From Pseudomaricurvus alkylphenolicus (GTDB lineage: Bacteria > Pseudomonadota > Gammaproteobacteria > Pseudomonadales > Cellvibrionaceae): DNA of 64,000 bases. Position 1 is the first letter of the stretch, and each line of letters begins with the position of its first letter. The stretch is from positions 62,001 through 126,000 of the forward strand of contig NZ_JAAQPI010000004.1 in the NCBI RefSeq assembly GCF_011683955.1, in the 5' to 3' direction. The notes beneath the pieces were generated by a model. That model did not search any database, was not told where the DNA came from, and worked only from the letters and a program-made list of their open reading frames with translations. Positions 53,643 to 62,384 of the stretch are shown in pieces. The position numbers and the translations under genes were made by a program.

Positions 53643-56117
53643 TTACAGGGAGTATCTGAAAGACGCGTACCACTGACTGCCGCGGCTGTAGGTACCACTC
53701 AAGATGCCCGTGGCCGGTTGGGCGAATCCGGTTTGCAGATAGCGCTCATCCAGCAGGTTGGTGGCGCCGAGCGTGACCTGCCACTGCTCGCTGGCTGGCG
53801 CAAAGATCAGGCTCATATTCAGGTTTTCCACCGAATCGCGTTTGAGTAGATAGGTGCGCTCCGTGTCGTTCCAGAGTTCATCGGTCCAGGTGTAATCGGC
53901 AAGCAGTACCACACTGGCGCCGCTGTTCAGGGACCACTCATAGCGTGGACTCAGGTTGAACTGCCACTCGGGCGTCTTCGGCAACTCACTGCCTTTGTAG
54001 ACACCGGCCTGCAACTCGCTGGGCGCCAGAAAGGCCTCGGGCAGAATTTCAGAAAAGGTGGCGTCGAGATAACTGACGTTGGCGTTGACACTGAACGACT
54101 CGCTCAACATGGCCAGCAGCTCGATTTCCACCCCTTTGATTTCCGCGTCGCCCTGGTTATCGATGGTGGGACTGACGCCGACCTGCTGGTTGAGCTGGAT
54201 ATTTTCATAGTCGGTGGCGAACACCGCCGCATTCAACTGCACGCTGTTATCCAGCAATTGGGACTTGATGCCCAGCTCTACCGTGGTCGCCTCTTCTTCA
54301 TCGAACGGCTCCACCGATTCGGTGGGTACCGTAAAGCGGGTGGTCCAACCGCCGGTTTTGTAACCTTCGGACCAGGAGGCGTATACCATGATGTCTTCAG
54401 TGGGATAGAGTTGTACGCCCAGCTTGGCGGAGAAGTTTTTGAATTCCTCGGACTGCTCGTCGACAAAGCCGTACAGCAGAGGCTCTGACGCCACCAGGAA
54501 AGGCACCGTGTCGGCAATCGCCGCCAGTTCTTCCACCGGCGTCTGGGCGTTGGCCGCGTTCAGCGGCAGTTTGTAGACCAGGCCATTAAGTTCCTCCTGG
54601 CCAATGTCGATGTTTTTGTCTTCCACGGTATAGCGACCACCGATGGTGATGCCCACCAGGTCGTTGATACGCCAGTCCACCTGGCCGAACACCGCTGTGT
54701 TCTCTGTTTCGATATCGTTTGGACCGTAGATCTGCAACAGGCCCTGACCAAAAGAGGGGTGATCCACCAGTACGCCGTCTTCCTGGAAATAATAGGCACC
54801 CACCACAAAGTTCAGGGACTCGTCGAGCGCGCTGCCGGTCAACTGGAATTCCTGGGACAGCTGGTCCTGCACGGTGGAAAAGGAATTATCGGCGATCACC
54901 AGGGGCGAACCGTCCATATCCTGGGCGGCGGCCCAGTCGAGATCGCGATAGGAGGTGATGCTCTTGAGCGTCAGGTTGTCATTGATGTCCCAGTCGATAA
55001 TGGCGCTGGCGCTGAAGGAGCGCAGCTTGGAAAAGTTGGCGCCGGTGGAATAGGTTTTGTCTTTGCTGCCAGTCAGAAACTGGTCGTTGTACAACAGCCG
55101 GTCATTGTTGGGATCCGCGTCCACATTGGCGCTGGCGAAACTGGGCAGGATCATGTCCGGATTTACCTGGGTACCGCGATCCCCACAGATGTTAGTCAGC
55201 CCGGCACCGGCCAGCTGCTCTGTGGTAAGACTGACACAGGTATTGTACAGACCACTGAGTCCACCCAGGGTGGCCAGCAGCGTACTGTTCTGACCCTGTT
55301 GATCCTGCTCCATATAATCACTGGACAAGGTCACATTGACACTGTCGGAGGCATCCCAGAACAACTTGGCTCGCAGGGTCCATTCATCCTGGTCGCCTTC
55401 CTCGGACGCTGCGTCATAGCCGGCGGAGCGGAAAACCGTAATGTCCTCGAATACATAGCCATCGGCGCCAGGGAAGGCGATACGCTCGCCGATACCATCG
55501 CGGTTCTTGCTGGCAAACGCCAGCGAGCCGCTGAGACCGTCGGCAATGGGCACCGCCACATAACCCCGAAAATCCTGTCGACCGTCCTCGCCGATGGTCA
55601 GACCGGCTTCAAACTCAAACATGTCGCCCGGGGTTCGGGTCACCACGCTGACCGCGCCACCGATGGTGTTGCGCCCAAACAGTGTCCCCTGGGGGCCCTT
55701 GAGAACTTCAATACGCTCAACATCCGGCAGATCCAGATTGGCTCCCACCGAACGGGCAAGATAAACGCCGTCCAGATAGACCCCGACGCCGGGGTCGATA
55801 TTCATGGCAAAGTCATTGGAACCAATACCCCGAATAAATGCCCCGAGTACTGCGGTGGAGCCGGAGAAAGGCGTGCCCGCGTCCAGTGTTACGCTGGGTG
55901 CCACGTTGGACAGGTTGGAAATGTCGGTGACGCCGCGCTCTTTCAGGGCGTCGCCCTGAAAGGCGGAGATGGCAATGGGAACGTCCTGTACATTCTCGGC
56001 CCGCTTTTGCGCGGTCACCACCACCTCTTCGATCTGCATGGCAAGGGTTGTGTGATTAAACAGCAGAGCCGCACCAGCGGCCGCCAACAGGTTCTTGCAG
56101 AGATATTGCGTTTTCAT
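53643..56117 (-). CDS. TonB-dependent receptor 5 (first gene of hydroquinone operon)
   Basis: An 824-residue receptor. Signal peptide about 1-26 (TTLA-MQIEE), TonB-box-like IEEVVVTAQKRAE, plug with IEVLKGPQGTLFGRN, barrel ending WYASFRYSL, with a terminal Leu instead of Phe. GAGG six bases before ATG 56117. First gene of the long minus-strand operon and divergent from the MalT-like regulator with two palindromic operators between. It suggests that the aromatic precursor of hydroquinone is large or glycosylated enough to need active outer-membrane uptake; that is inference. Confidence 0.93.
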   Translation of the reverse strand: MKTQYLCKNLLAAAGAALLFNHTTLAMQIEEVVVTAQKRAENVQDVPIAISAFQGDALKERGVTDISNLSNVAPSVTLDAGTPFSGSTAVLGAFIRGIGSNDFAMNIDPGVGVYLDGVYLARSVGANLDLPDVERIEVLKGPQGTLFGRNTIGGAVSVVTRTPGDMFEFEAGLTIGEDGRQDFRGYVAVPIADGLSGSLAFASKNRDGIGERIAFPGADGYVFEDITVFRSAGYDAASEEGDQDEWTLRAKLFWDASDSVNVTLSSDYMEQDQQGQNSTLLATLGGLSGLYNTCVSLTTEQLAGAGLTNICGDRGTQVNPDMILPSFASANVDADPNNDRLLYNDQFLTGSKDKTYSTGANFSKLRSFSASAIIDWDINDNLTLKSITSYRDLDWAAAQDMDGSPLVIADNSFSTVQDQLSQEFQLTGSALDESLNFVVGAYYFQEDGVLVDHPSFGQGLLQIYGPNDIETENTAVFGQVDWRINDLVGITIGGRYTVEDKNIDIGQEELNGLVYKLPLNAANAQTPVEELAAIADTVPFLVASEPLLYGFVDEQSEEFKNFSAKLGVQLYPTEDIMVYASWSEGYKTGGWTTRFTVPTESVEPFDEEEATTVELGIKSQLLDNSVQLNAAVFATDYENIQLNQQVGVSPTIDNQGDAEIKGVEIELLAMLSESFSVNANVSYLDATFSEILPEAFLAPSELQAGVYKGSELPKTPEWQFNLSPRYEWSLNSGASVVLLADYTWTDELWNDTERTYLLKRDSVENLNMSLIFAPASEQWQVTLGATNLLDERYLQTGFAQPATGILSGTYSRGSQWYASFRYSL

Positions 56118-56193
56118 TGTTCGCCTCTTTGTATCGTTATTGGTTGAGTAGGATCGACGAGGTAAAAGGTTAGGCCGGGGAGGGGTTGGTTCT

Positions 56194-56213
56194 CACCTAC
56201 CTTTGGATAGGTC
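56194..56213. promoter_or_regulatory. Palindromic operator 1 for MalT-like regulator
   Basis: CACCTACCTTTGGATAGGTC: arms CACCTACCT and GGATAGGTC around TT. It lies 77 bp upstream of the TonB receptor start. Same design as 56304-56323. Confidence 0.6.
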
Positions 56214-56303
56214 ATCGATCGGGGATCCTGATGCGGCCACCAGGATACGGAATAAATGTTTAAATATCAGAGACTTACAGAAAAAAGAAGGCATCCTCAC
56301 CCA

Positions 56304-56323
56304 CACCTATCTAAAGATAGGTG
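56304..56323. promoter_or_regulatory. Palindromic operator 2 for MalT-like regulator
   Basis: CACCTATCT-AA-AGATAGGTG, a perfect 9+9 inverted repeat, 64 bp upstream of the regulator start. Centres of the two operators are 110 bp apart, near an integral number of helical turns (10.5 x 10.5). Confidence 0.65.
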
Positions 56324-56386
56324 CCGGACTATAATAGGTAGGCTAGGCTGGAACATGCACTGACCGCTGGAGGGAGCAACGCGTTG

Positions 56387-59113
56387 ATGTCGGAACAGGG
56401 TTTTCTGTTTGTTAAAACAAGATTCACGCCGCCGGACATTCAATCCAGCAGCGTGCGGCGGGAATCCATCCTCGATACCATGGCAAACGCCAGACAGAAA
56501 AAACTGACTTTGGTGTGCGCCCCGGCCGGCTATGGCAAGTCCTCAGTCCTGGCCCAACACTTCCAGAGCCTGGACGCAGCCGGGCTGGACGTGACCTGGC
56601 TGAGCCTGGACAAGTATGACGCTGATCTGGGCAAGTTCCTTCGCAACACCATTCACGCCATCCGCCAGCGTCAACCGGAGTTCGCCGAATCACTGCTGTC
56701 ACTGTTACAGGCGGGTTTCACCGATTCCACGGAACTGATCTCCCTGAATTTTATCGACGCCATCGCCACGCTGCCGCGGCCGATGACATTGTTTATCGAT
56801 GACTACTACCTGGCCGAGACCCGGGAAATCAGTGCGGTATTGAAGGAGATATTGCTCGGTTCTGATCAGTTGCGCTGCGTGGTGGCCACTCGCAACACCC
56901 CCCGCTGGCTGCCCCTGTCGCGCCTGCGCATGCTGGATGAAGTGTGTGAAATTGAGCAGGAGGCACTGCGCTTTTCCCACTCTGAAAGCCAGCACTTTTT
57001 TGCCGACACGCTCAACCTGGCCATCAACACCCAGCAGATCGACCTGCTGTCGGACAAGGCGGAGGGCTGGGCGGCCGGCATGCAATTGGCGTCGATCAGC
57101 CTGCGTAACTGCGACAATCCCGAGCACTTTATCCGTGAGTTTACGGGCGAAAATCGCAGCATCAGCGAATTTCTCGGTGATGAGATATTGAGCCGGCTGA
57201 GCGAAGAACAACACCAGTTTCTGTTGCGATGCTCGCTGTTACCCAGATTTAATTTCCAGCTTTGTAACCAGGTTTTCAATATCAGCAACGCCGCCGATAT
57301 CCTTGAGCAACTGCGGGAACACCACCTGTTTATTATTGCGTTGGATGATGTCGATTACTGGTTTCGATTTCACCACCTGTTTTCCCAGTACTTGCGCAAA
57401 AAAATGCACCAGTGCCATGGCGATCAAGTGGCCGGCATTCACACACGGGCCAGCCACTGGCATGAACAGCGGCGGGAATTTACCGACGCCATCGAGCACG
57501 CACTGGAATCCGGCAACCACAATCACGCCGCCGCCATTCTCGATAAAATCAGCGCGGAATTGTTCTACCAAGGCAAAATTTCTGTACTGGAAAGTTACGC
57601 AGAAGCCCTGTCTGACGAAGCCACCCGCAACCACCCCAGCCAGCAGATGGATCGCATTTGGCAGTGGATTGTTACCTGGCGCTTTGACAAGGCTCGTATC
57701 GCCCTGAGCCAGGTGCGACACGTGCTGGACGAATACCAGCAGAGAACCGATCTGCCCACTGAGGAGCTGGAGTTCCTGGAAAGCAAATACGCGCATCGGG
57801 AAATGTCCTACGCGTTTTTCTCCGACGCCACCCAAGACGCGCAAAAGCTGGCGGAACACTGGCTACTGCACCACATCAACGAAGACCTGTCCATGGTATC
57901 CTCGGCCAAGACCATGTTGATGGTATCGGAGCGGGATCAATTTGTGCTCCATGATGTGACCGCCAAAGTCGATGCGTTGCACGAACTGCACGTCGAGGCC
58001 AACTTTCCTTACGGCGTGGTCAAGGGAGATTGTCTGTGTGGGGCCACCCTGTTAATGCAGGGGCAACTCGACAAGGCGCGAGACTTTTTTGAACGGGCAG
58101 AGGTAACAGCCAGTCAACTGCACGGCCGCTTTGCCCCGCTGACGGCCATGCCCTGTCTGCATCTCGCCGCCATCGCCTACGAACGTAACGATCTCGCCCG
58201 GGCCGAAGAGCTGGTACGCAAGTACCTGCCCCTGTCGCAGGGTTTTGGCTTTGCGGAAAATATCATCTGCGGTTACCTGACCCGAGCCAGACTTGAATTT
58301 TCACAATGCCCCAACAGCCCGACGGAAAGTATTCTGGAGCAGGGCCGCAAGGCGGCCCTGAGCACCGGCTTTGAGCGCCTGCGCTGCGCCATGGCCACGG
58401 AGCATATCCGCCAGTTGCTGATTCTGGGCGACAAGAGTGCCGCCTTTTCCCTGGCCCGTGCCCTGGGTATCAGCGGCGGCGCCAGTCAGTACCAGCCCGG
58501 AGAAAACAGCGATCGGATCCACCTGCTACAGACCCTGGCATGGGTACGCATCAGCGTTGCCATGGGCAACCCCAGTAACGCCATCCGGGTATTGAGCCAC
58601 TGGCATAACCACCTCAAGGAACATCACTGCTATTTCGAGGCCGTGCGCTGCGCGGTTGTGTTGGCCGACATCCACTATACCCACGAAGATCCCCTGTCGG
58701 GCAGACAGTACCTGTCTTTTGCCCTGGACGAGGCCGTTGCCCATGGCTATTGCCGCGTGTTTGCCGACGAGGGCCCCGCCCTTGCGCCTTATCTACAGCA
58801 GTACGCCCCCGGCGCGCAAGAAGCCGGAGTCAGGGAAACCATTGAGCGGATTCTGCCGACCTATGGCAAACCTGCAAAAACCACGGCCGCCGACGCTCAC
58901 GCCAATATGGACATTGCCGACGTCAATCTGACGGAGCGGGAAAAGGAAATTCTCAACCTGTGCCGCAGCGACAAGAGTAACGCTGAAATTGCCCATGCCC
59001 TGTCCATTACCGAAGGTACCGTTAAATGGTACTGGCAGAGCATATTCAGTAAGCTGGGCGTGCGCCGCCGTCGTCAGGCGGCCATGATCGCCGCCGACCT
59101 TGGGCTGTTGTAA
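56387..59113 (+). CDS. MalT-like LuxR-family regulator (LAL/STAND type)
   Basis: A 908-residue signal-transduction ATPase. Walker A is APAGYGKSS (about 44-52), and LFIDDYY (about 135) is Walker B. A long helical/TPR-like sensor region fills about 320-830. The C-terminal GerE helix-turn-helix (LTEREKEILNLCRSDKSNAEIA, ITEGTVKWYWQSIFSKLGV) fills about 845-908. ATG 56387 follows GGAGGGAG by ten bases; TTG 56384 is possible. Such activators need ATP and an inducer to oligomerise on paired sites. It is divergent from the hydroquinone operon, so it is the probable activator through the two palindromes between them. Confidence 0.93.
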   Translation: MSEQGFLFVKTRFTPPDIQSSSVRRESILDTMANARQKKLTLVCAPAGYGKSSVLAQHFQSLDAAGLDVTWLSLDKYDADLGKFLRNTIHAIRQRQPEFAESLLSLLQAGFTDSTELISLNFIDAIATLPRPMTLFIDDYYLAETREISAVLKEILLGSDQLRCVVATRNTPRWLPLSRLRMLDEVCEIEQEALRFSHSESQHFFADTLNLAINTQQIDLLSDKAEGWAAGMQLASISLRNCDNPEHFIREFTGENRSISEFLGDEILSRLSEEQHQFLLRCSLLPRFNFQLCNQVFNISNAADILEQLREHHLFIIALDDVDYWFRFHHLFSQYLRKKMHQCHGDQVAGIHTRASHWHEQRREFTDAIEHALESGNHNHAAAILDKISAELFYQGKISVLESYAEALSDEATRNHPSQQMDRIWQWIVTWRFDKARIALSQVRHVLDEYQQRTDLPTEELEFLESKYAHREMSYAFFSDATQDAQKLAEHWLLHHINEDLSMVSSAKTMLMVSERDQFVLHDVTAKVDALHELHVEANFPYGVVKGDCLCGATLLMQGQLDKARDFFERAEVTASQLHGRFAPLTAMPCLHLAAIAYERNDLARAEELVRKYLPLSQGFGFAENIICGYLTRARLEFSQCPNSPTESILEQGRKAALSTGFERLRCAMATEHIRQLLILGDKSAAFSLARALGISGGASQYQPGENSDRIHLLQTLAWVRISVAMGNPSNAIRVLSHWHNHLKEHHCYFEAVRCAVVLADIHYTHEDPLSGRQYLSFALDEAVAHGYCRVFADEGPALAPYLQQYAPGAQEAGVRETIERILPTYGKPAKTTAADAHANMDIADVNLTEREKEILNLCRSDKSNAEIAHALSITEGTVKWYWQSIFSKLGVRRRRQAAMIAADLGLL

Positions 59114-59130
59114 AGGAACGGCTGTAAGCG

Positions 59131-60342
59131 TCAGGCGGCCTGCCAGAGTTTTTCCACGTCGACGGCATTGGGTTGCACAAACCAGGGATAGTAATCCCGC
59201 GGATCGTCAAAGCCGTTCGCCATCCGCTGTGCCAGTGCCTCATCCTGGGCACACTGCGCCAGCATCTTCAGTGTGTGCTCTTCGGGCGGCAGTAACAGCA
59301 TATTGGTCCAGGCCACCACCCACTGGGCGTAGCTCCAATATTTATCAAACGTCTTGTTCATCCACTTCTCGTCGAAGGGCTGGTCGCCATGACTGACGAT
59401 GCTGTCCAGGTGCAGGGCAACGCATTTACTGGCGTTGTTGGAACCCTGGCCGGTAATCGGATCGTTCAGGCAAACCGAATCCGCAATGCCATAGGCAATA
59501 CCACCCGAAGGCAAACGGCCAATCGGGTTGCGAATGGTGGGAGGGAAGCGACCGGCCAGTACCCCAAGATCATCGGTTAACTCAATGTCCGTAATACGGT
59601 CCGCCTCTTCCGGCACAAATTTGCGAATAATGTCTTTGCTTACCTCCAGGTGCTGGTCGGGCGAATCCACGCCGCCCCAACAATCCATCTCACCGCCGGG
59701 AATCCCCTCAAACACCAGAATGTCACAGGCACCGTTGGTGGTCAGCGCCGGAAAACTGAAATACTCACCGACACCCGGAATCAGATTAAACTGCACCGCG
59801 CTGTACTCATCGCGAGGTTTCATGTTTTTCACATAGGTCAAACCCAGCGCGCGCATAGGCTTATCGAACGCCGACTTAACGGCATCGCGCTCAAACATCT
59901 TACCGATTTCGCCCTTACCGGAAGCCACCAACAACAGATCACACTGCTTCTCCATGCGATCCAGGTCTGCCAACGAAACCTCCTGAATCTGGAGATCTCC
60001 ACCGAGTTCCTCAAACGTATTCATCCATACAGGCATTTTTACCCGCTGGTCCACAGACTGCGCCGGCTTATCCAGACGATGCGACCAGGAGATATCCGTC
60101 CCCATAATGGAAAAACCAATACCGTCGACCCATGGGCAGTCATTGTCCCAGAAGTTAATCCCCAGGTCCCGCTCATGTTGCAGTGCCATATCAAACATAC
60201 ATTGACTGGAGGTGATGCGTCCCCGCTCCACTTCTTCTGCGGTTTTATTAGTGACAATAGTCACCTCGTAGCCCTTTTTGAGAAGTCCAATCCCCAGTTG
60301 CAGGCCACTTTGGCCGGCGCCGATAATCGTTATTTTTCGCAT
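59131..60342 (-). CDS. StyA-like FAD-dependent monooxygenase
   Basis: A 403-residue single-component oxygenase subunit related to styrene/indole monooxygenase StyA (group E). Motifs: ITIIGAGQSGLQLG (FAD loop, about 4-17), CDLLLVASGKGEIGKMFE matching StyA's LLVVCTGKxxLGKVFE, and DPITGQGSNNASK in the C-terminal FAD-binding part. These enzymes epoxidise styrenes or oxygenate indole using FADH2 from a reductase (StyB), which is not in the window. ATG 60342 has GAGG nine bases ahead; an upstream start adds 15 residues before the Rossmann strand. Divergent from a CrtI-like gene and convergent with the MalT-like regulator. Confidence 0.87.
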   Translation of the reverse strand: MRKITIIGAGQSGLQLGIGLLKKGYEVTIVTNKTAEEVERGRITSSQCMFDMALQHERDLGINFWDNDCPWVDGIGFSIMGTDISWSHRLDKPAQSVDQRVKMPVWMNTFEELGGDLQIQEVSLADLDRMEKQCDLLLVASGKGEIGKMFERDAVKSAFDKPMRALGLTYVKNMKPRDEYSAVQFNLIPGVGEYFSFPALTTNGACDILVFEGIPGGEMDCWGGVDSPDQHLEVSKDIIRKFVPEEADRITDIELTDDLGVLAGRFPPTIRNPIGRLPSGGIAYGIADSVCLNDPITGQGSNNASKCVALHLDSIVSHGDQPFDEKWMNKTFDKYWSYAQWVVAWTNMLLLPPEEHTLKMLAQCAQDEALAQRMANGFDDPRDYYPWFVQPNAVDVEKLWQAA

Positions 60343-60411
60343 GTTCTGATCCTCACATTGAATATCTGCCACTGCATTGATGGTCATTTAAGCGGTCCCA
60401 CCCATCGAAAA

Positions 60412-60429
60412 CTATGCGCCTTACGCACA
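60412..60429. promoter_or_regulatory. Possible AraC site in styA-like/crtI-like divergent region
   Basis: CTATGCGCCTTACGCACA agrees at 14 of 18 bases with the direct repeat CTATGCCGATTGCGCACA at 62241-62258 upstream of the AraC gene. It lies between the divergent StyA-like and CrtI-like genes, which makes control by that regulator plausible. Confidence 0.4.
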
Positions 60430-60550
60430 ACCTGTTCAGAGACGGCAGGAATCGTTTTTGGACCCGCGTTTTCACTTGTCAGGAAAATTGAGACAGGTAT
60501 TTTTGAGATCAGCCGAACCAGAAATCAATAACGATAGCGCGAGCATCACT

Positions 60551-62128
60551 ATGAAAAATTGGGATTACATCATTGTAGGCAGTGGCATGAACTCACTCGT
60601 CTGCGCGGCACTGCTAGCCAAAAAAGGTCACAAAGTCTGCGTACTCGAACGCAACCCACTAGCTGGCGGCTGTATTCGCACCGAAGAAATCACCCTGCCG
60701 GGCTTCAAGCACGAAGTGTTTTCCGCCGTGCACCCGCTGGTGGTCTCCTCCCCTGCCTACGCCGAATTGGGAGACGACCTGCACCGCCACGGCATGGAAT
60801 ATTGCAATAACGACACCCCAACGGGCGTCGTCACCGAAGACAACCGCTCGCTGATACTCAGTCGCGACCGCCAGCGCAACATCGACGCCATGAACGCGCT
60901 CTCACCGGGCGACGGCGACAACTATCAACAGGCCATGCAAGACCTGGAACGCAAAGCCGAACTGGTGTTTGGCCTGCTGGGCAGCTCACTCTGGAGTTTT
61001 GCTACCGTCAAACTGCTGGCCCGCTATACCTGGAACCTCGGCATTCAGGGCATGCTGGACTTTGCCGCCCAGGCCATGTTCAACGCCCGCGACTGGCTCA
61101 ACAACACCTTCAATTCAGATGTCAGCAAGGCCATGCTGGCACCCTGGGTACTGCACGCCGGCCTGGGCCCAGACTCCACCTTCTCCGGCCTTATGAATCA
61201 GGTTATGGCCTTCAGCATCGAACAAACCGGCAACCCGGTGGTTAAAGGCGGCAACCAGAAGATCGTCGAATGCTACCAGGCCATCATCGAAGAAAACGGC
61301 GGGCAGATTGTCTGCGGCCAACAGGTGGACCAAGTGCTGGTGGAAAATGGCATCGCCCACGGCGTCAAGACCGCCGACGGCGAAACCTGGTGGGCCAGTA
61401 AAGCCGTCATCTGCAACACCACCCCGACACAGCTCTACCACAAACTGCTGCCGAGCCGGTGGATACCGGACGACGTCGCCACCCAGGCCAAAGAATACCG
61501 CTATGGCCGCGGCATGATGATGATTCACATCGCCATGGATCAACCGCCCCAGTGGCAAGACCCGGCCATGCAAGACGTGGTCATGCTGCACGTCACCGGC
61601 GGCCTCAACAGCGTCTCCACCGCCGTCAACCAGGCCGACAACGGCCTGCTGCCCGACAAAGCCACCATCGTCGTCTGCCAACCCACCGCTCTTGACCCCA
61701 GCAGGGCACCGCACGGCAAATGGATTCTGTGGCTGCAACTGCAGGAAATTCCTCGCCAGATCCTTGGCGACGCACGTGCTGAAATCGACATCCCCACCGA
61801 TGGCGAATGGAACCAACACATTCGCGAACACTACGCCGACCGCATTGTTGACCAACTCAGCAACAATATTCCCAATCTGAAAACCGATCTGCTCGCGCGC
61901 AAGGTCTACTCCCCCAAAGACCTGGAAGCCATGAACATCAATCTCGAACAGGGCGACGCCTACTCCGGCGTCTGCTCCCTCGACCAATTCCTGTTCTGGC
62001 GCCCCTTGAGAGCCCTTAAGAACCACACCACACCGGTCAAAGGCCTCTACCACATTGGCGCCTCCACCCATCCGGGGCCCGGCCTGGGCGGTGGCTCTGG
62101 CTATCTGGTGGCAAAGGCTATCGGATGA
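60551..62128 (+). CDS. CrtI-like NAD(P)/FAD oxidoreductase
   Basis: A 525-residue flavoprotein of the phytoene-desaturase/PYROXD2-like family. YIIVGSGMNSLVCAALLAKKG (shortened motif GSGMNSLVCA) is the FAD loop, VLERNPLAGGCIRTEE the second dinucleotide motif, and the C-terminal GLYHIGASTHPGPGLGGGSG the FAD-binding signature. No carotenoid genes are near, so another desaturation or isomerisation is likely. ATG 60551 is chosen by the Rossmann start; the ORF could extend 31 codons up. It shares a promoter region with the StyA-like gene; the pair probably acts on one aromatic or polycyclic compound. Confidence 0.85.
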   Translation: MKNWDYIIVGSGMNSLVCAALLAKKGHKVCVLERNPLAGGCIRTEEITLPGFKHEVFSAVHPLVVSSPAYAELGDDLHRHGMEYCNNDTPTGVVTEDNRSLILSRDRQRNIDAMNALSPGDGDNYQQAMQDLERKAELVFGLLGSSLWSFATVKLLARYTWNLGIQGMLDFAAQAMFNARDWLNNTFNSDVSKAMLAPWVLHAGLGPDSTFSGLMNQVMAFSIEQTGNPVVKGGNQKIVECYQAIIEENGGQIVCGQQVDQVLVENGIAHGVKTADGETWWASKAVICNTTPTQLYHKLLPSRWIPDDVATQAKEYRYGRGMMMIHIAMDQPPQWQDPAMQDVVMLHVTGGLNSVSTAVNQADNGLLPDKATIVVCQPTALDPSRAPHGKWILWLQLQEIPRQILGDARAEIDIPTDGEWNQHIREHYADRIVDQLSNNIPNLKTDLLARKVYSPKDLEAMNINLEQGDAYSGVCSLDQFLFWRPLRALKNHTTPVKGLYHIGASTHPGPGLGGGSGYLVAKAIG

Positions 62129-62219
62129 CCCGAGCGGCACCATGAGTCACAACCGAAAATTGCATTACATGTAAAGTATTTCTATACTGGCTTCGTGATA
62201 TAACCTCCGTCACTATATG

Positions 62220-62256
62220 GCTATACCGATTGCGCAGTCGCTATGCCGATTGCGCA
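62220..62256. promoter_or_regulatory. AraC-type direct repeats, 20-bp period
   Basis: GCTATACCGATTGCGCA (62220-62236) and GCTATGCCGATTGCGCA (62240-62256) differ at one base and are 20 bp apart. Read inverted, TGCGCAATCGGTA resembles the TGCA-N6-GGNTA half-site of the XylS/AraC group. It lies 129 bp upstream of the AraC start. The palindrome TTACATGTAA lies just before, at 62165-62174. The 256-bp gap 62129-62384 holds nothing else I can name. Confidence 0.6.
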
Positions 62257-62384
62257 CATTGGTGCGGGCCCGGGCTTGTTTTAGTAGTCGACATACCCAA
62301 TCGGGAGTATATTCGAAGTATCCAAAGCGTCACCCGTCTGCCGGACGGGACTAATAATAATGGGAAAGCCGAGGAGAAACCGAG

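Noticed and set aside
54759-56147. Plus-strand open frame of 462 codons
   Set aside because: Entirely antisense to TonB receptor 5, Gly/His/Ile-rich, no family motif.
61115-62143. Minus-strand open frame of 342 codons, Gly/Val/Asp-rich
   Set aside because: Antisense to the CrtI-like gene, which has clear FAD motifs.
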